NCBI GenBank assembly: GCA_023101725.1
Contig: JALJCO010013413.1
Span: 58,501 to 122,500 of the forward strand
DNA length: 64,000 bases
Reading direction: 5' to 3'
Source: Atherinomorus stipes
Lineage: Eukaryota; Chordata; Actinopteri; Atheriniformes; Atherinidae
Shown one piece after another: positions 25,056 to 45,879 of the stretch. Under the pieces are notes generated by a model that worked only from the letters and a program-made list of their open reading frames with translations, had not been told where the DNA came from and ran no database searches. The stretch's first letter is position 1. Each line of letters opens with the position of its first letter. The position numbers were made by a program, and so were the translations under genes.

Positions 25056-26520
25056 GTGCAGGGTTGTGTCAGTCCTGCTAGGACAGAGGGGTAGGGGTGT
25101 CTCAGTCCTGCTAGGACAGAGGGGTAGGGGTGTGTCAGTCCTGCTAGGACAGAGGGGTAGGGGTGTCTCGGTCCTGCTAGGACAGAGGGGAAGGGGTGTG
25201 TCAGTCCTGCTAGGACAGAGGGGTAGGGGTGTCTCAGTCCTGCTAGGACAGAGGGGTAGGGGTGTGTCAGTCCTGCTAGGACAGAGGGGTAGGGGTGTCT
25301 CAGTCCTGCTAGGACAGAGGGGTAGGGGTGTGTCAGTCCTGCTAGGACAGAGGGGTAGGGGTGTCTCAGTTCTGTTAGGACAGAGGGGAAGGGGTGTCTC
25401 CATCTTGTTAGAACAGAGGGGTAGGGGTGTCTCAGTCCTGTTAGAGCAGAGGGGTAGGGGTGTCTCAGTCCTGTTAGAGCAGAGGGGTAGGGGTGTCTCA
25501 GTCCTGTTAGAGCAGAGGGGTAGGGGTGTCTCAGTTCTGTTAGGACAAAGAGGGGGAGGCCTCAATCCTTTTTGGAAAGATGGGTAGTGGCATCTCAGTT
25601 CTGCTAGGACAGATGGGTAGGGGTGTCTTCATCTTGTTAGAACAGAGGGGTAAAGGTGTCTCAGTTCTGTTAGAACAGAGGGGTAGGGGTGTCTCAGTCC
25701 TGTTAGGACAGAGTGGTAGGGGTGTCTCAGTCACGTTAGAACAGAGGGGTAGGGGTGTCTCAATCCTTTTAGAGCAGAGGGGTAGGGGTGTCTCAGTTCT
25801 GTTAAGACAGATGGGTAGCGGTGTATCAGTTATGTCTGGACAAAGAGGGGGGAGGTCTCAATCCTTTTTGGAAAGAGGGGTAGTGGCATCTCAGTTCTGT
25901 TAGGACAGAGGGGTAGGGGTGTCTCAGTCCTGTTAGAGCAGAGGGGTAGGGGTGTCTCAGTCCTGTTAGAGCAGAGGGGTAGGGGTGTCTCAGTTCTGTT
26001 AGGACAAAGAGGGGGAGGCCTCAATCCTTTTGGAAAGATGGGTAGTGGCATCTCAGTTCTGCTAGGACAGATGGGTAGGGGTGTCTTCATCTTGTTAGAA
26101 CAGAGGGGTAAAGGTGTCTCAGTTCTGTTAGAACAGAGGGGTAGGGGTGTCTCAGTCCTGTTAGGACAGAGTGGTAGGGGTGTCTCAGTCACGTTAGAAC
26201 AGAGGGGGTAGGGGTGTCTCAATCCTTTTAGAGCAGAGGGGTAGGGGTGTCTCAGTTCTGTTAAGACAGATGGGTAGCGGTGTATCAGTTATGTCTGGAC
26301 AAAGAGGGGGAGGTCTCAATCCTTTTGGAAAGAGGGGTAGTGGCATCTCAGTTCTGTTAGGACAGAGGGGTAGGGGTGTCTCAGTCACGTTAGAACAGAG
26401 GGGTAGGGGTGTCTCAGTCCTGTTAGGACAGAGTGGTAGGAGTGTCTCGGTTCTGCTAAGACACATGGGAAGGGGTGTCTCAATCTGGTTAGAACAGAGG
26501 GGTAGGGGTGTCTCAGCCCT
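25056..26520. repeat. 33-bp minisatellite, main block
   Basis: The unit is a 33-mer containing CAGTCCTGCTAGGACAGAGG and GGTAGGGGTGTCT, about 44 copies. Subtypes differ at CTGCTAGGAC/CTGTTAGAGC/CTTGTTAGAAC. A longer module starting with CTCAATCCTTTTTGGAAAGA at about 25560 recurs at about 26020 and, in part, at 25860 and 26315, a higher-order duplication of about 460 bp. As 33 is a multiple of three, an 11-residue peptide repeat stays open, but nothing suggests expression. Confidence 0.9.
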
Positions 26521-26544
26521 GCGCAGGTGCGCGCTCCGTGGAGT

Positions 26545-26866
26545 AATATATTCTTCTTTTTAGGCTCTAAAAATATAGTAAATGACGTTGTTTCAAGTAA
26601 ATTATGGACGCCACCCACTCAGGACACTTGGATTACATTGGACGAGCAGTATGAATGACTATTGCCAAGTTTTTGTGGACTTCTAAGGACCTTGTTGGCT
26701 CGGGCTCAATCGAACTCCATTATATGAAAGTTGGGGGAAAACGAGAAGTCGTCCTGATCTCCGGCTGCATTTGACATATTAAAAAAGTGCTGCAGAGTCT
26801 TGCTCACCATGAAGGTAAGTGGAAAATAAAGTTAAATCGTTCTGTGGGTGATTTATTCCTTTAAGA
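26545..26866 (-). mobile_element. AGGAATAGTTCACCC-type MITE inserted in the 33-bp array
   Basis: The right end, reverse-complemented, begins TTAAAGGAATAAATCACCC, matching the MITE at 38988-39126. The body (ACCCACTCAGGACACTTGGA, GACGAGCAGTATG) is shared with 32344-33035. Array units resume directly at 26867. The left border is unclear. Confidence 0.55.
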
Positions 26867-27290
26867 CAGAGGGGTAGGGGTGTCTTAGTTCTGTTAAGAC
26901 AGATGGATAAAGCTACTCTTTGTAAAGCTAAATGATATTTTCAAAATAAAAGTTTCAATTCGAGTGCATTTCTTATACGTTTTGTTATAAAGGGGGAACA
27001 ATTTGTTGAACAGCTATTTACCTGTTACTCAGACATGAATTACTACTTACCTCGAATTTAATTTGATGCGACTTTACTTGAAGGTACACATTTGACTTAA
27101 AATCTTCATTAAGGCCAAATCTTAATTCTCCCTGTTAGCCCTTCAACTGTTTTGTGTGTTCACGTGTAGGTGTGTGTCAGTCCTGTTAGGACAGAGGGGT
27201 AGGGGTGTCTCAGTTCTGTTAGGACAGAGGGGTAGAGGTGTCTTCATCTTGTTAGAACAAAGGTGTAGGGGGTGTCTCAGTCCTATTAGA
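26867..27290. repeat. 33-bp array remnants with duplicated flank
   Basis: Array units occur at 26867-26905 and 27171-27290, separated by the second copy of the 24790-25055 flank. This suggests duplication of flank plus array start. Confidence 0.7.
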
Positions 27291-27441
27291 AAAAAAAAAA
27301 AGAAGAAGAAAAGAAAAGAAAAGAAAAAGAAAAGAAAAGAAAAGAAAAGAAAAGAAAAGAAAAAAAAAGAGAGCTTTTTACGTTGTCGAGTTTCCCTTCT
27401 GGGATAAATAAAGTATTTTTCATTTCATTTTCATTTCATTA
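27291..27441 (+). mobile_element. A-rich tract and LINE-type 3' end
   Basis: (AAAAG)n is followed by GTTTCCCTTCTGGGATAAAT, AAAGTATTTTT and (CATTT)n-like tail words. The same 3' end occurs in the opposite direction at 27873. It is inserted in the 33-bp array, which resumes at 27442-27530. Confidence 0.55.
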
Positions 27442-27869
27442 GGACAGAAGGGTAGAGGAGTCTCGGTTCTGTTAGAACAAAGGTGTAGGGGTGTCTCAAT
27501 CCTGTTAGGACAGAGGGGTTGGGGTAATTTTTAGGGGTACATATCTCTTCAAAGGGTTTTCAGGGGCACACTTTCAACGAAAGGGTACAGTATGACAAAT
27601 TTGTGACTCGCCAGGAAGATGGCTGCTGCTGAGTCCAAAAACTTTACAAATGTAAATATTTTTTCCGTAGATACCATTTTATAATGTATGACAGCTGTTG
27701 TATTGTCTTGTTTAAAACGTTGTGTAAATGCTTAACATTATTTTCTTTTATAAAATGAACATGAAAAAATGTCAAGAACTACATTGAAGCTTCAGGAACC
27801 AGCCATGTTGTTTGCATGTCTTACTTTAATGTACCACACTATCTCAGGCTTAACTTTTCCAAATATACA

Positions 27870-28565
27870 ATGAAATAAAAAATACTTTATTTATCCCAGA
27901 AGGGAAATTCAACATTGTAAAAAGCTCACTCTTTTTTTTTCCTTTTGAACAATGTATATACTGCATATGAAATAGTAACACAACAATAATAATAATCAGT
28001 CAGTCTTGTTCTTCAGGGTGATGGTTGCTGGCAGGAATGAATTTCTGTATCTCTCCGTCCTACGTCAAACCTGACGCAGCCTCCCACTGAACACACTGTT
28101 GATTCTTCACCGTGTTGTGGAGAGGAGGAAGAATCCTCCATCATCTTCATCAGCTTGTGCAGCATTCTTTTTGAACGATCATCTCCAGCGGCTCCAGAGT
28201 TCTTCCCAGCACAGAACCAGCTTTCTTGATCAGCTTGTTTAGTTTCTTCAAGTCTCTGGTTCTGATGCTGCTTCCCCAGCAGATGCTGCAAAGCTAATTG
28301 CACTTTCCACAACAGACTTGTAGAAGATCTGCAACATCTTGGTGCAGACGTTGAATGATCTCAGCTTCCTTAAGAAGTAGAGTCTGCTCTGACCTTTCTT
28401 GTAGATGTAGTCAGTGTTGCATTTCCAATCTAGTCTGTTGTCCAGCTGAACTCCAGGTATTTGTAGTTCTCCACCACCTCCACCTCCTCTTCCAGGATGT
28501 AGACAGGACCATGCTGCTTATTCTTGCTCCTCCTGAAGCCTCACTAGCCAGTCATGGTTGATTAC
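27870..28565 (-). mobile_element. Rex1-like LINE fragment
   Basis: On the minus strand a LINE reverse-transcriptase C-terminus can be read across frameshifts: RLYFLRKLRSFNVCTKMLQI, FYKSVVESAISFA, GSVLGRTLEPLEMIVQKRML and HKLMKMMEDSSS. It ends with GGGAAATTC(AACA) and an ATAAATAAAGTATT tail at 27873-27910, the 3' end of a Rex1/CR1-type element. It is frameshifted and truncated. 27531-27870 shows no gene. Confidence 0.65.
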
Positions 28566-30196
28566 CCAGCCCAGATTATTATTACAACTACAAACGGTGC
28601 TGCTACTACTACTACTACTATTATGATCATTATTCACACAACTAATATTACCCTTATTTCATACTAATAGTATTCCAAGTCTTATCAATATGACTATAGT
28701 TATTATTGCTGAGACATTTTCAACTTCATTAAGACTATGTGGAAAGTTACTTTTAGAAGTTACCAAATTTTGTTTTGAATTCTGAATAACTTTTTCGTCT
28801 CCTGTTCTCTATTCTATCTGTAGTTTATAGTATTGTTTGTCTACCATATTACCACATACACAATGCTCTGCAAATATTGTCACAATTTGCCATAAAAAAA
28901 TCAAATAATCCATTAAGTAGTGAAGTAATCACATAAATCTACATTGAGGTCATCATTAGTTTATGATGAACAACAGGAATTCATGATAGGTCTGCATGAA
29001 TTAATGATTAGTTCATCCTGTGTTTCGCATTAGTTAAGCATATTATTTGTACCATCACTGCAAAGTGGTACCATATCTTTTTAAAGAGTGATACACTAGA
29101 CAAGAGCAGAACATAGAAGATTACTAAACACATCTATTGTCTTTTAAATCTTTTCTCTGAGACATTTTTTTAGGCAGAAGTCCATCTTTCACACCCAGTT
29201 TTAACTGTAAAACTTGTGTTCAGACCTGCGAGCAGCGATGTGGCGGCTGTGTTTCTGTCTCAGTCTGAGGAGATGCAACGAGCCCGGGCCAGGACCCGGA
29301 GCTGTTACCAGGCTCATCACTCGAGCAGCAGATCTGATCACCAAGAACTCAGAAAAGCAGAAGAAAGTTGGACTGAAAGACCAAAATGTGCCTTAAAGGT
29401 GCCACAACATCAAATTTCACTTTTCTGGGGTTTTGGGGGTATAATCTGATCTGTTGTGCACTGATGAGGACATGTGAATGTCAGAGTGAGAATCAAAGTC
29501 CCTGTTTATGGTCTGTCAGCTTTGTTTCTTTGTTCAGAAACGGTTGAATCAGACAGCAGCTTATCATTCTACGTAATTCTATCATTCTACGTAGTTCCAT
29601 CATTCTACGTAGTTCCATCATTCTACGTAATTCAATTGCTCCAATAAGAGCACACTATCAAACAAACAGCCGACTCCGACTGCTAGGGCAGCTTGACCTA
29701 CTTTCTCTAAATAAGGTTATAGCCAAATAAGGTGTAGCCAATGAAAATGAAGTCAACTTGGTCTCCGGGTAAAGCTGCATATCATTACAGCACCCAACTC
29801 TTTTACTGAGGAAGGAGGTCTAGTGTGCCAAAACAATCCTCTGCTGTTAAAAGTGATGTTTTTTTCTTTGGGGTATTTGATGCAGTAATGTCAACTACAT
29901 GAACCAGTTTTTACTGCTATGTCATCAGTGGTGGAGCCAGAAAGTTTTCACTGGGGTGGCCAGGGAGAGACCATTACTCACGTAGGGGTGGCCATAAGTA
30001 AATACCTTGGAGCGCATGTACATATTATATATACATCCAGCTATGGAGTAGCTAGTGTGTAAAATAAGAAGGGGATGTGGTTTGGAAGCAGTTTTGGGTC
30101 TCCCCTGTGAAGCAGAAGCTTTCTTTCCCCAATCGCAGTATCTCAGCAAGAAATGCTTAAAAGTGGGATTTTCACCTTCTGCATGTCTGATCTTAA
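28566..30196. other. Intergenic, no gene; 18-bp tandem repeat at 29565-29635
   Basis: Four copies of an ATCATTCTACGTAGTTCC-like unit lie near 29565-29635. 30030-30160 and 30822-30950 are diverged direct copies (GTGTAAAATAAGAAGG, GTGGTTTGGAAGCAG) on both sides of the TTAA element. No gene is recognised. Confidence 0.5.
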
Positions 30197-30800
30197 AGTC
30201 GTACTTCCGTGGTCATTTCATTAATATTTCTGTGTTTTCCATTATTATTGAATGCATTCTGCATCGTTTCTGTTTAAAAAAACCTTCTGGTATCTTTGTA
30301 TCCAGCTGTATTTGTATACTAGAAGAGAGGCTTGTGGTCCAACGGCAGCTTTTCCGGGTCCTTCTCATGAATTTCCGTCTGATTGGCTGCCTGCCATCAG
30401 TGTATGAAGGAAGCTCCGCCCTCTGCTCTTATTTTGTTACAGACAGGAAATAGAGCCGACAAACAAGCTTGTTCCGCCATGCTAACAAACAGTTAGCTAA
30501 TTAGCTTCTCAACTCCGAAGCTACAGTCGTGCCGTCTTTACTTCTAGTGTGTAGTGGAGGGTTACCTGCCTTCCAATGGACAGATAGAAACCCCACGTGG
30601 GATACGCTATTTGCAATGTGACGTAGAAGTGCGAGGCTGTTCCCGATTCGCTCTTCTCTTCGTATTGTTTCTGTGATGAGGAAGCACAGCCGACTGGGGG
30701 GAACGCAACGCTAGCAAGTCAGCATGTGTAAGTAAACAAGGGGAAACCCTCCGTATTTCAGAAGGAGCAAGTTAAACGGGTTTTCAGTGGAAGGAGGCCT
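30197..30800 (-). mobile_element. 604-bp TTAA-flanked element, copy 2
   Basis: It is flanked by TTAA (30193-30196 and 30801-30804) and is a near-perfect reverse complement of 17408-18010. No functional frame. Confidence 0.65.
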
Positions 30801-30978
30801 TTAAAAATGCCAAATGTAGCCTACAGTATGGGGTAGTTAGTGTCTAAAATAAGAAGGAAAAGTGGTTTGGAAGCAGCTTGGGGTCTCTGTAACTGCTTGT
30901 GTTGCCTGATTAAAGCGCGCTGGTGGCCAGTGGGGTGGACACTGAATGGTCCCCCCCTGTATGTCATCATTCCTTTAA

Positions 30979-31295
30979 AGGGGAAGTTCGTTTTTTTCAA
31001 TCTGGACCTATTTTCTAGCATGAAATACATTCATTTATTCACCCAGACAGTTTTGGTGTAACTTGAATTCCTTCAGGAGATATTTAGATCCACTCCAGAT
31101 CAGCGTATGTCCAATATAGTGGAAGTGATGGGGTAGCCGTACACAGCCTCTACAAAAGGCATTATCTGCCACAAACTCCTTCATTTCACCAATGTTTTGT
31201 TACGAAACATTAGTCGGACCCCCAGAAGCTGTCTGGGTGAGTATCTATTTCATGCTAGAAAAAAGGTCCAGACTGAGAAAAAACGAACTTCCCCT
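30979..31295. mobile_element. 317-bp TTAA-flanked MITE
   Basis: The ends AGGGGAAGTTCGTTTTTT and its inverse are flanked by TTAA on both sides. The outer bases match the element at 4655-6670 (AGGGGAAGTTC), so both probably used the same transposase. Confidence 0.8.
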
Positions 31296-31301
31296 TTAAA
31301 G

Positions 31302-32327
31302 CAGGGGTTCTCAACCTGATTAATGATAGGTGCCAATTTTTCAGTCCAAACTGGTCCAGGGTCCATTCATATTTTCACACTGTATTAGTGTAATGATCTC
31401 ATCTTTTGTTTATTTATTTAATAACTAAACCAAATCCACCTGCCTTTAACAGACTAAACCTAGTAAAATGTAGCGTGGTAAACATGAATAACATAATATA
31501 AAAATATATTATAAGATCATCGAAAACACATATCACGCGTAAAATTCATGTAATAAAATCAGACTCCAACAAGAACAAATCAGAATTAGGCTGTAAACAC
31601 AAAATCTACAACATTTTACTACAAAAAGAGGAACGACAGAAAAAACTGATGGAAACTGATTTAAAAAAGAGAGAAAATGGTGCAGAAATAAATCACATTG
31701 AAAATAAAACGGCTCAATTTAAATAATCTGTAAAAACCTGTATTTTATTTGTTTAGACAGACCATTAAAGCACAAAATTTCAGTGAAAAATGTATTTAAA
31801 CTTTCTTAGAATTTTTAGAAGAACGTCCAAACATAACAGACGTTTTCTGCATCAACAGCTGATTTTTTCTTTTTTTCTTAAAACATTCTTTCTGTCCAAC
31901 GAGTGTTAGACGTTTGTTACTAGATGAAGCTGCAGATGCTTCAGGGCTTCCTTAGCATTAATGTTAGCGTTAGCGTTAGCTGGTGCTCCATCCAGACTTC
32001 TCAGCTCTGCTTTGTTATCTCCACTCACTAATCTGTATTTAATAAACTGGAGTGGATTTTTGCCTCTTTAGGGGCGGTTTGGGACCATTTTTGTCTTCAT
32101 TATTTAGTTTTAATTCTTCTTTACAACGTTTGCTACAGGCTAGCGGCTAGCTGAGTGTCTTCTTCTGCTTGTTTGTTAAACTCTGAGGGGGGGCTACATT
32201 GCTCCAGTCATAAATAACAGTGTAAATATACGGTCCTTTCGGCCCACATGTGGAAAAGGAAAGTTTTTTTCACGGCCCTCTGGGTGGCACCAGAGGCCCG
32301 GCTCCCCCCCATGGTTAAGAATCACTG
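31302..32327. mobile_element. hAT (Charlie-like) element, non-autonomous
   Basis: The ends are CAGGGGTTCTCAACC and GGTTAAGAATCACTG, the classic hAT termini. The flanks CTTTAAAG and CTATAAAA agree at 6 of 8 bases. No transposase frame is present over the 1.03 kb. Confidence 0.6.
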
Positions 32328-32343
32328 CTATAAAAGGACACAA

Positions 32344-33035
32344 CACCCACAGAATATTGATCCTTCATCTTCTCCTCACCCTCATGCTGTGCATGACTCT
32401 GGAGCAATTTTTTAATATCTCAAATGCAGCTGGAGATCCAGGGGGGTTCATTTTCCCTCAACTTTCATATAATGGAGGCGACTGGTGCTCAAAGCAAAAA
32501 GGTCCACATAAGCCCACAAAACTTGTCAATATTCTGCTCGTCCAATGTAATCCAAGTGTCCTGAGTGGGTAGCACCAGAATTTACTGGAAACATCATTTA
32601 GTAGATTTTTATAGCTTAAACAGTAGAACATCGTACTTCCCCGATGCGTCCATGCGAGTTCACGACATTACGGAAGCCGCGGCAGACAAGATCACACGTT
32701 CTTTCCCTCTTCCTTTGTTTTAAATCAACAGTCAGCCTCTCTTGTGTTTGTCCGCAGCTCGGTCGCTCTTAGGATATAAAATTATACTAAATGATGGTTT
32801 CAGTAAATTCTGGACGCTACCCACTCAGGACACGTGGATTACATGGGACGAGCAGTATGGAGGAATATTGACACGTTTTTGTGGACTTTTATGGACTTTT
32901 TTGTTTCGAGTGCCGCTGAACTCCATGATATGAAAGTTGGTGAATAACACCCCCCCCCCCAATCTCCAGTTGCATTTGAGATATTAAAAAAGTGCCCCAT
33001 AGTCTTTCTCAGCATGAGGGTGAGGTGACGAATGT
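32344..33035. mobile_element. Foldback element
   Basis: The left arm (about 32344-32600) matches the reverse complement of about 32755-33035 (GACGAGCAGTAT, ACCCACTCAGGACAC, AGATATTAAAAAAGTGC words). It belongs to the same repeat group as 26545-26866. Confidence 0.55.
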
Positions 33036-33285
33036 CCACAGATTCAGAATCAAGCCAAGCATTATTTGAATCGACAGCTTATTTTGGGATTAATCGTTTT
33101 CAAAATACATTGATGTGACATTTATTTTGATGATCTGGTAGATCATTAATGTTTGGATGGCAGAGAACTTTTACAGCTCAGAGATGGTTTCACCAGCTTA
33201 TTTCCACAGAAACAAATTGTTTGTGGAAATCTCCGTCTCCGGGATTTCACCGAGAGAAACACGCAGCCACATGTGTATTTAGACA

Positions 33286-33291
33286 TTTATT
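33286..33291 (-). terminator. ppp1r10: ppp1r10 poly(A) signal
   Basis: AATAAA on the minus strand, 588 nt past the stop codon. The sequence between is the likely 3' UTR; no other AATAAA lies nearer to the stop. Confidence 0.6.
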
Positions 33292-33878
33292 CAGTACATC
33301 GTGTAGAAAAGAATTGAACTGAAAATGAATTTATATGAATGTTGCTGTAGATTCATACAAACGGACAAAAACAGGAACCAGTTTAAACTGGTCCAAACTC
33401 AACGACTGTATTAAAAAAGAAAAAAGGTGGAGGGAGCAACAACATTACATTCTTACAGTCCCACAGGAGACAGAAAAATGTTTTCACAGAAAACGCTGGT
33501 CATCTTCATCTTCATGATCCGACACTGACAACACGAAGCCGTCCTGGCTTCACACGACGTCCCACAGCAGCTCTGAGACCAGCTGTCCACGTCATGATCG
33601 TCCCACTCACACTGCTGACGTCTCAGCTGCAGCAGCTCCCACTTCATCACGGGGGACCAGTAAAGTCACACTGGGACAGAACTGGTCCCATCAGTCTTTG
33701 TGAGTGCGTGTGGGGGGGTCTCATCAGGGACCGGACAGCAGATCTGGCTCAGACGAGTCATGAGCGACAGGCGGCTTGTTTCAGTCTCACCATTAAAACT
33801 GATCCGCGTAAAAAGTCCCGCAGCCTCCGCTCGGCCCCGATCAGACCGGAACCTGTTCCAGAGGGTGGAGGCGTCCGG

Positions 33879-43092
<9,214 letters not shown>

Positions 43093-43094
43093 GT

Positions 43095-44820
43095 CTGAAA
43101 CACACACTTCACACAATGAATACACACATCAGCGACGGGCTCACGTTCTCATCAACTTTAGTTTATCTGATGCTTGTTTACGTTGACTGTTTGCCTGCCA
43201 AATAAAAACAAGACGGCTTCACCCACATTCCTTCCAGACTCACGTTCACAAATCTGATCCACGCGAAACCACGAGCCCACCTGAACCAGGTCAGCGGTCC
43301 TCAGAACCAGAATGTGCCTGTGCTCTGGTACCAGGTTCATGTGAGGGGTCAGAAACCAGCACGTTTCATTCAGAGAGGAACGATGCTGCATGTTTATAAC
43401 ACGGGGATACACACATCACATTCACCATGAGCCCACTTTTATTTTTATTATTTCTCTCATTTTTTTTATTCAAATGTTTTTCTGATGATGGAGAAACTCT
43501 TTAACTAAACACAATTACAGCAACAGTCTGAGGTCAGCTCATCCAAGGGGTGTCCAAATTTTTAACTACTACTGAATAAAAACAATAGACTCCAAAACAC
43601 TTCACAAAACAGGAGATAAATCTTTCAATTAGTAATTATTTCTTTTTTAATTTATAACTCAGATGTAACCCATTAACCCACTTATCGCCATGGTAACCGA
43701 TTAGAAGATGAGGGATTCAGCAAAGAGAAAAGCCAACTGGATAAAGGATGAAATGTTTGGAAACGGGGATCATTAGTCATCTTCATCCAGGGCTGTTAGA
43801 GGAGGACAGAAGTTCTGGCAGACTTCTTCCCTGTCAGAGAACCTGAGGCCACTTACTGCCACCTACTGGTTCATTCACACTACTACTGCGTACAGTCGTG
43901 GAAATGGCCCTGAACACAAACTGTAAATAAACCCTGAGGGGGATGTGCTGGAATCAGACCAATCACAACAAGCCGGCCCCTCCAACCATCTCTACATGGT
44001 GCACGGACCTTTAAAAGCATGCATTTAGTTTTTGAGATTTATGCTGAATTAAGTTGTTTTTGTGCCAATTTGCATCTAAATGTTCATCATCATCAGCTAG
44101 GCTGGAAATGTCAGGTGCGAGGAATCAGTTAGGTCTTACCCGCGTAACTGTAGTAGAAGTTTTATATAGTCTCAGACCTCCATAACACTGCAAATAACCC
44201 AAATCCTGGAAATATCACAAGTGTTACACACATATAAATTTTTCTATACATATATGTACACAGTCATTGTTAAACATGTCCCTGGTTCAGGTGGGGAAAG
44301 ATCAGCATCACCATGGTGGTCCTACATATACTGGTAAACAATATGACCACTCAGCAGCTGAGAGGTTAATAAACAAGGTTGTTTACTGGACTGTTTATGA
44401 TGGTTACACAACAACAATCTGGACTACAAGGAGACACAAAAGTACAAACACGCTGGGTTACATAAGGCCAGCTCTGAGAGGCTGGAGATGTGGCCCGCTC
44501 CACACTGAGCCGCTAACAAAGGGGAGGGCGCGCGCAGCTCTGTCACAGCCCTCCCCCTGTTAACCGCTTCCGCGACGGACCAATCCCCTCTCACAATGGC
44601 CGCCATGGTAAACACCGAGCACCGCGGCTACACGCGACTAACAGCCGCACAACGCCGGGGAAAAAGGCTAGGGTTGCTCCGCACAAGTTTTAGCCAAAAA
44701 TAAAAACGTCCAAACGTTGCTCCGACAAAAAATAAAAATAAAAAAACCACCGCTGGGAAGCAAACAGCGGCCATATCCACCACATCCCGACCGTTAGAGC
44801 TCCGAGAGCACTTCGCCCTT
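43095..44820. other. ppp1r10 5' intron and CpG-rich block
   Basis: No coding exon is seen between the start-codon exon and 44820. 44500-44640 is GC-rich with a CCAAT box and ATGGCCGCCATGG (YY1-like). It may be a second promoter for ppp1r10. 44760-44820 is less GC-rich. Confidence 0.4.
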
Positions 44821-44826
44821 CATCCC

Positions 44827-45073
44827 GCAATCTTTATCCGCAGATTGCCGTGTACATGATGACCAGTGTCCCTGTGCTTTAATTATCGACATATCGACAC
44901 ACAATGCTTCATCAAATACCTCCTCAAACCTAACGCAATCTTTATGTGCAGATTGCGGTGGGTGTTCGTTCCTCTGAGCAGCCCCTACAAAGCACATTTG
45001 GCAGGCAAAAAGTCCCGACTTCATGATGTCAGTCTCCAGCTATGCCTAAGGCAATCTTTATGAACAGATTGCT
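44827..45073. ncRNA. Three matching 22-nt hairpins of unknown role
   Basis: GCAATCTTTATNNNCAGATTGC occurs at 44827-44848, 44935-44956 and 45052-45073. Each has a perfect 7-bp stem (GCAATCT/AGATTGC) and an 8-nt loop that differs only at three central bases. Sequences between them are not alike. They lie upstream of ppp1r10, and structure can form on either strand. No snoRNA box set could be fitted convincingly. Confidence 0.4.
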
Positions 45074-45778
45074 TATGGAACGAATTTCGTTTATATTTTA
45101 TTTGATCATTTCGTCCATCCGTCTCACACACAAAGGGACAGAGCTGCATTTCCGTCCACTTTCCTGTGTGAGCTCATACTAGAAAACTGGTTGCCAAGAA
45201 ACAAGCTAACTCACGGTGCCTGCTAGCCAGCTACCGCTAGCTAGCCTATTATCTACGACAATTTTCATTTGATGAATTTCGAGTCAATTTAACTTCAAAA
45301 TCAACTTACTATTGATAATATAGATCCTCAGCGTCTCAGGTCTATTATGATGTGCTTTTCAGGCACTTATTGCTCTTATTTCATCAAGTTTATGTCGTCA
45401 ACCTTCATGGTTTTAATTTTAACTGAAAGACTTCTTATGGGTGGGGCTGATAGCTAAAAGCTAGCCTTTCCTTCGGGAACAAACTGGAGGCAAAAATAGT
45501 AATCAAATGTCCATTACTTGAAGAAAAAATATGAAATAGAGAAGAGTTGTTCAAAGTCCTCGATGGCTCAGTCTTCGGCAAAACAAATTCATACCTGCGG
45601 AAACACACAGAAAGCAAACATTAACTGCTGATCGTCTTATAATTCTTCATATCGTTTTCATATAGCAAGTTGATCTTTTTATATATATATTTTTTATAAT
45701 TCATTCAGCAGTAATTTCGCATTTTAAAAGAGGAATGACTCGTTCACAGTTTGTCTAGTTTCTGCTGACTTCACTTAC

Positions 45779-45851
45779 CTTTGACCAAATCCAGGAATGA
45801 GCTCGAAGAGGAGGGACTTAGCTTTTATACTGCGTGACGTTTTTGACGTCA
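45779..45851 (-). promoter_or_regulatory. ppp1r10: Candidate ppp1r10 promoter: TATA box and CRE
   Basis: On the minus strand TGACGTCA (45844-45851), a second TGACGT-type half-site at 45834-45840 and TATAAAA (45823-45829) precede a short leader that ends at 45779 with the strong donor GTAAGT. The CRE consensus binds CREB/ATF proteins. Assignment to ppp1r10 rests on direction and position only; the joined exon downstream (acceptor-like site at 45594) is uncertain. Confidence 0.5.
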
Positions 45852-45879
45852 CGATAGCGTTTTTTGCTGCATTTTCACT

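Noticed and set aside
25056..26520. A CRISPR-like array of 33-bp repeats
   Set aside because: Units are directly joined with no spacers, and the window is vertebrate DNA.
25039..26618. VSVLLGQRGRG or TPLPLCPNRTE peptide repeats as a possible gene
   Set aside because: The 33-bp unit is a multiple of three, so any frame without a stop stays open. No flanking coding exon or conserved domain is seen.
29214..29449. Small frames after an AG acceptor-like site (MWRLCFCLSL...)
   Set aside because: I recognise no family. A donor-like AAAGGTGCC follows, but there are no partner exons, so the evidence is too weak for a gene call.
44794..45024. 76-codon minus-strand frame over the hairpins
   Set aside because: The repeated QSAHKDC/QSADKDC peptide is just the translated hairpin, and the two spacers are unrelated. 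A structural reading fits better.
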